Assembly (NCBI GenBank): GCA_937951625.1
Contig: CALFBP010000007.1
Coordinates: forward strand, 31,108-95,107
Length of the DNA stretch: 64,000 nt
Direction of reading: 5' to 3'
Source: an uncultured Thermoguttaceae bacterium
GTDB taxonomy: Bacteria > Planctomycetota > Planctomycetia > Pirellulales > Thermoguttaceae
In this document: positions 62,702 to 64,000 of the stretch, piece after piece
Position numbering within the stretch: position 1 is the stretch's first letter
How the letters are laid out: each line of letters starts with the position of its first letter
Translations under genes and position numbers: made by a program
The notes under the pieces: model-generated
The model's database searches: none
What the model was told of the DNA's origin: nothing
The model's input: only the letters and a program-made list of their open reading frames with translations

Positions 62702-63562
62702 ATGCGAGCCAGTTTTCGAGCAAGCCTCGTTTTCAGCCTCGGACTGATCGTACTTTCGTCTTCATCTTTTAGTTATGGCGCAGAGGATGAAGGAATCACG
62801 AAGGAATTGCACCCGTGGGGGCGGTTTTACAACCATCGGGGCGCGTGGAAACGATATCGCGTGATTACCGAAACGCTGGACGCGGCGGGCCAGGTGGCGA
62901 GCACCATTATCACGGAGGCCAAAACGAGTCTGGAAGAGGCCGACGAGGAAGGGGTGACCCTACGTATCGAGTCGATCGTGGAAATTGCCGGCAAACGTCT
63001 ATCCGGTGAGCCGAAGCAAGTCCGCCAAGGACTGCGGGGCGATGGGACCATCGGTAAGCCGCTGATTCGCAACGTGGGCGCAAGTCACGTGGTCATCGAA
63101 GGACAAAAGATTCCTTGCCGAGTGGAAGAGGCCGAGACCGGTGGTCCGCACGGCAAGACAGTCACGCGGACCTACTATTCCCGCTTTTTGCCGCCCTACG
63201 TGTTGCAACGCGAAAGCAAGACCACCGGCCCGGATGGCAAAGTGGTCGAGGAACATACGTTTCGCGTCCTTTCTTTGGATCGGCCCTGCGACGTCGTGCC
63301 GCAGATTCGTCGCGCGGCCTGGGTCGAGGCGGTCTCGATCACGCCGAGCGGGTCAACAATCACTCGGGCGTACATTTCGATGAAGGTGCCGGGCGGGGTG
63401 GTCTGCCACGACACGGACGAACGCGACGCGGAGGGCCGCCTGGTGCGGCACAGCAGGTTGGTCCTTCTGGACTTTGGTTTGGAGCCGGAACAGGAGGAAG
63501 TCGCTGACTTCGGGCGGGTACGAGGTCGCGGTCGGCGGGCGCACCGCGCCGGTTCTCCGTGA
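62702..63562 (+). CDS. secreted protein of unknown function
   Basis: The 286-residue protein has a signal peptide (SLVFSLGLIVLSSSSFSYGAE). The mature part is beta-rich and regular: WKRYRVITETLDAAGQVAST, GVTLRIESIVEIAGKRL, SHVVIEGQKIPCRVEE and YVLQRESKTTGPDGKVV. These paired strands are reminiscent of LolA/LppX-like or DUF-type beta-barrel/half-barrel folds, but no family is certain. The ATG 62702 follows GGAGGG at 8 bases; the GTG at 62693 is an alternative. Confidence 0.7.
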   Translation: MRASFRASLVFSLGLIVLSSSSFSYGAEDEGITKELHPWGRFYNHRGAWKRYRVITETLDAAGQVASTIITEAKTSLEEADEEGVTLRIESIVEIAGKRLSGEPKQVRQGLRGDGTIGKPLIRNVGASHVVIEGQKIPCRVEEAETGGPHGKTVTRTYYSRFLPPYVLQRESKTTGPDGKVVEEHTFRVLSLDRPCDVVPQIRRAAWVEAVSITPSGSTITRAYISMKVPGGVVCHDTDERDAEGRLVRHSRLVLLDFGLEPEQEEVADFGRVRGRGRRAHRAGSP

Positions 63563-63940
63563 AGGCCGTCCTACCTGATCTTAGTAGCGCCCCGAACGTG
63601 GAGTTTTGGTGCTGCCTTGGGCGGCTGCGCGACTTTTGGCTCCTCCATCAACGCCGGATAAGTTCGAGGGGCTATACTCTTTTAGGAATCTTGCTACTTT
63701 TTGCGCAAAACTCCGCGACGCGCCAACCTGGTGGGCACCCATGATTTTGCCTCCCAAACCAGAAAATCCGTTCTCTAGCCCAAGTTAGTTGGCACAGCTT
63801 ACCAAAGAATCCGAGATTCTCCTATTGACATTTTTGCCTCCCTGCCAAATCGCGCAAAAGCTGATATGCACCCCCGGTGAACTTCCGTTGACAGTTTTTG
63901 GGGTGGCCGCGTATCATCCGGGTGAGGAGAGCCGCGAAGC
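63563..63940. other. intergenic leader with promoter
   Basis: This AT-richer gap contains the promoter at 63888-63917. A second TTGACA (about 63824) has no matching -10 box. I see no ORF or RNA gene. Confidence 0.5.
63888..63917 (+). promoter_or_regulatory. sigma-70-type promoter before the last gene
   Basis: The -35 box TTGACA (63888-63893) is perfect. An 18-base spacer leads to TATCAT (63912-63917). The next ATG (63941) is 24 bases on, with GAGGAG between them. Confidence 0.65.
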
Positions 63941-64000
63941 ATGGGACCATTTGCCGGGTTTGAAAACATTGTGCGTCAGGGCGAACCTTTGGCCATGCAC
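63941..64000 (+). CDS. murB: start of a CDS cut by the window end, possibly MurB
   Basis: Twenty codons are visible: MGPFAGFENIVRQGEPLAMH. The pattern of an N-terminal helix ending in EPLA-x-H resembles the opening of UDP-N-acetylmuramate dehydrogenase, which reads similarly just before its THxRxGGPA flavin motif. That motif would lie beyond the window, so the call is tentative. GAGGAG at 63923-63928 and the promoter at 63888 support a real start. Confidence 0.4.
   Translation, partial: MGPFAGFENIVRQGEPLAMH

Noticed and set aside
1..64000. CRISPR arrays, prophage or known defence operons
   Set aside because: No regularly spaced repeats, integrases, phage structural genes or defence-type nuclease and ATPase pairs were seen.

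Overview
The window looks like a chromosome segment of a planctomycete, most likely of the Pirellulales type. The evidence is the gene mix. There are two DUF1559 pseudopilin-like proteins, each paired with a small transthyretin-like lipoprotein. There are two formylglycine sulfatases, a long Gfo/Idh/MocA oxidoreductase with a Tat-type N-terminus, tandem COG2159-type amidohydrolases, a membrane-fused spermidine-synthase-like protein, a YdjY-domain protein and a propeller/TPR protein with a CxxCH motif. The DNA is GC-rich throughout, with AT-richer intergenic patches. Species cannot be fixed from the sequence alone.

Layout. 1-4800: the end of hisI, a secreted esterase fused to a propeller-like region, and a sulfatase whose stop codon lies inside an inverted repeat. 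4866-5900: a decayed glycosyltransferase and small palindromes. 5900-13400: a LuxR-type response regulator, then (minus) the spermidine-synthase-like protein, a PIN/TRAM protein and a HIT hydrolase, then (plus) scpA and a metallo-beta-lactamase-fold protein. 13500-22990: a glycosidase-like secreted protein, a 160-bp dispersed repeat, tRNA-His, two coupled amidohydrolases, a DoxX/oxidoreductase pair, a 2-hydroxyacid dehydrogenase and a small SAM-fold protein. 23250-27330: tRNA-Ser(GCT), then an overlapping cluster of an anchored extracytoplasmic protein, an ABC ATPase without a permease, a CheY-like receiver and HemQ. 27440-34830: a YdjY protein, a heparinase-like protein coupled to a Nudix hydrolase, a Flp pilin, an SDR protein, a second sulfatase and DUF1559/lipoprotein module 1. 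35240-38080: nrdR, module 2 and the second 160-bp repeat. 38200-46840: the propeller/TPR protein, an HtrA-type protease, an MFS transporter and ftsK. 47460-52810: ferredoxin, a ClpP-like protein coupled to apbE, a secreted helical protein, a sodium:solute symporter and a 65-aa protein. 53050-64000: housekeeping genes (rpiB, an efpL-type EF-P, proC, rpoD, rpmG, recJ) mixed with small unknown proteins, a DUF1349-like protein, a lipase, a secreted unknown protein and the probable first codons of murB.

Working together: most genes are core metabolism, genome maintenance and secreted polymer-degrading or cell-surface functions. The least explained parts are the orphan ABC/receiver/HemQ cluster, the ClpP-like/ApbE pair, the propeller/TPR protein with a possible haem c site, and two families of non-coding repeats that end or abut protein genes. 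I saw no CRISPR array, prophage, intact insertion sequence or recognisable defence system.
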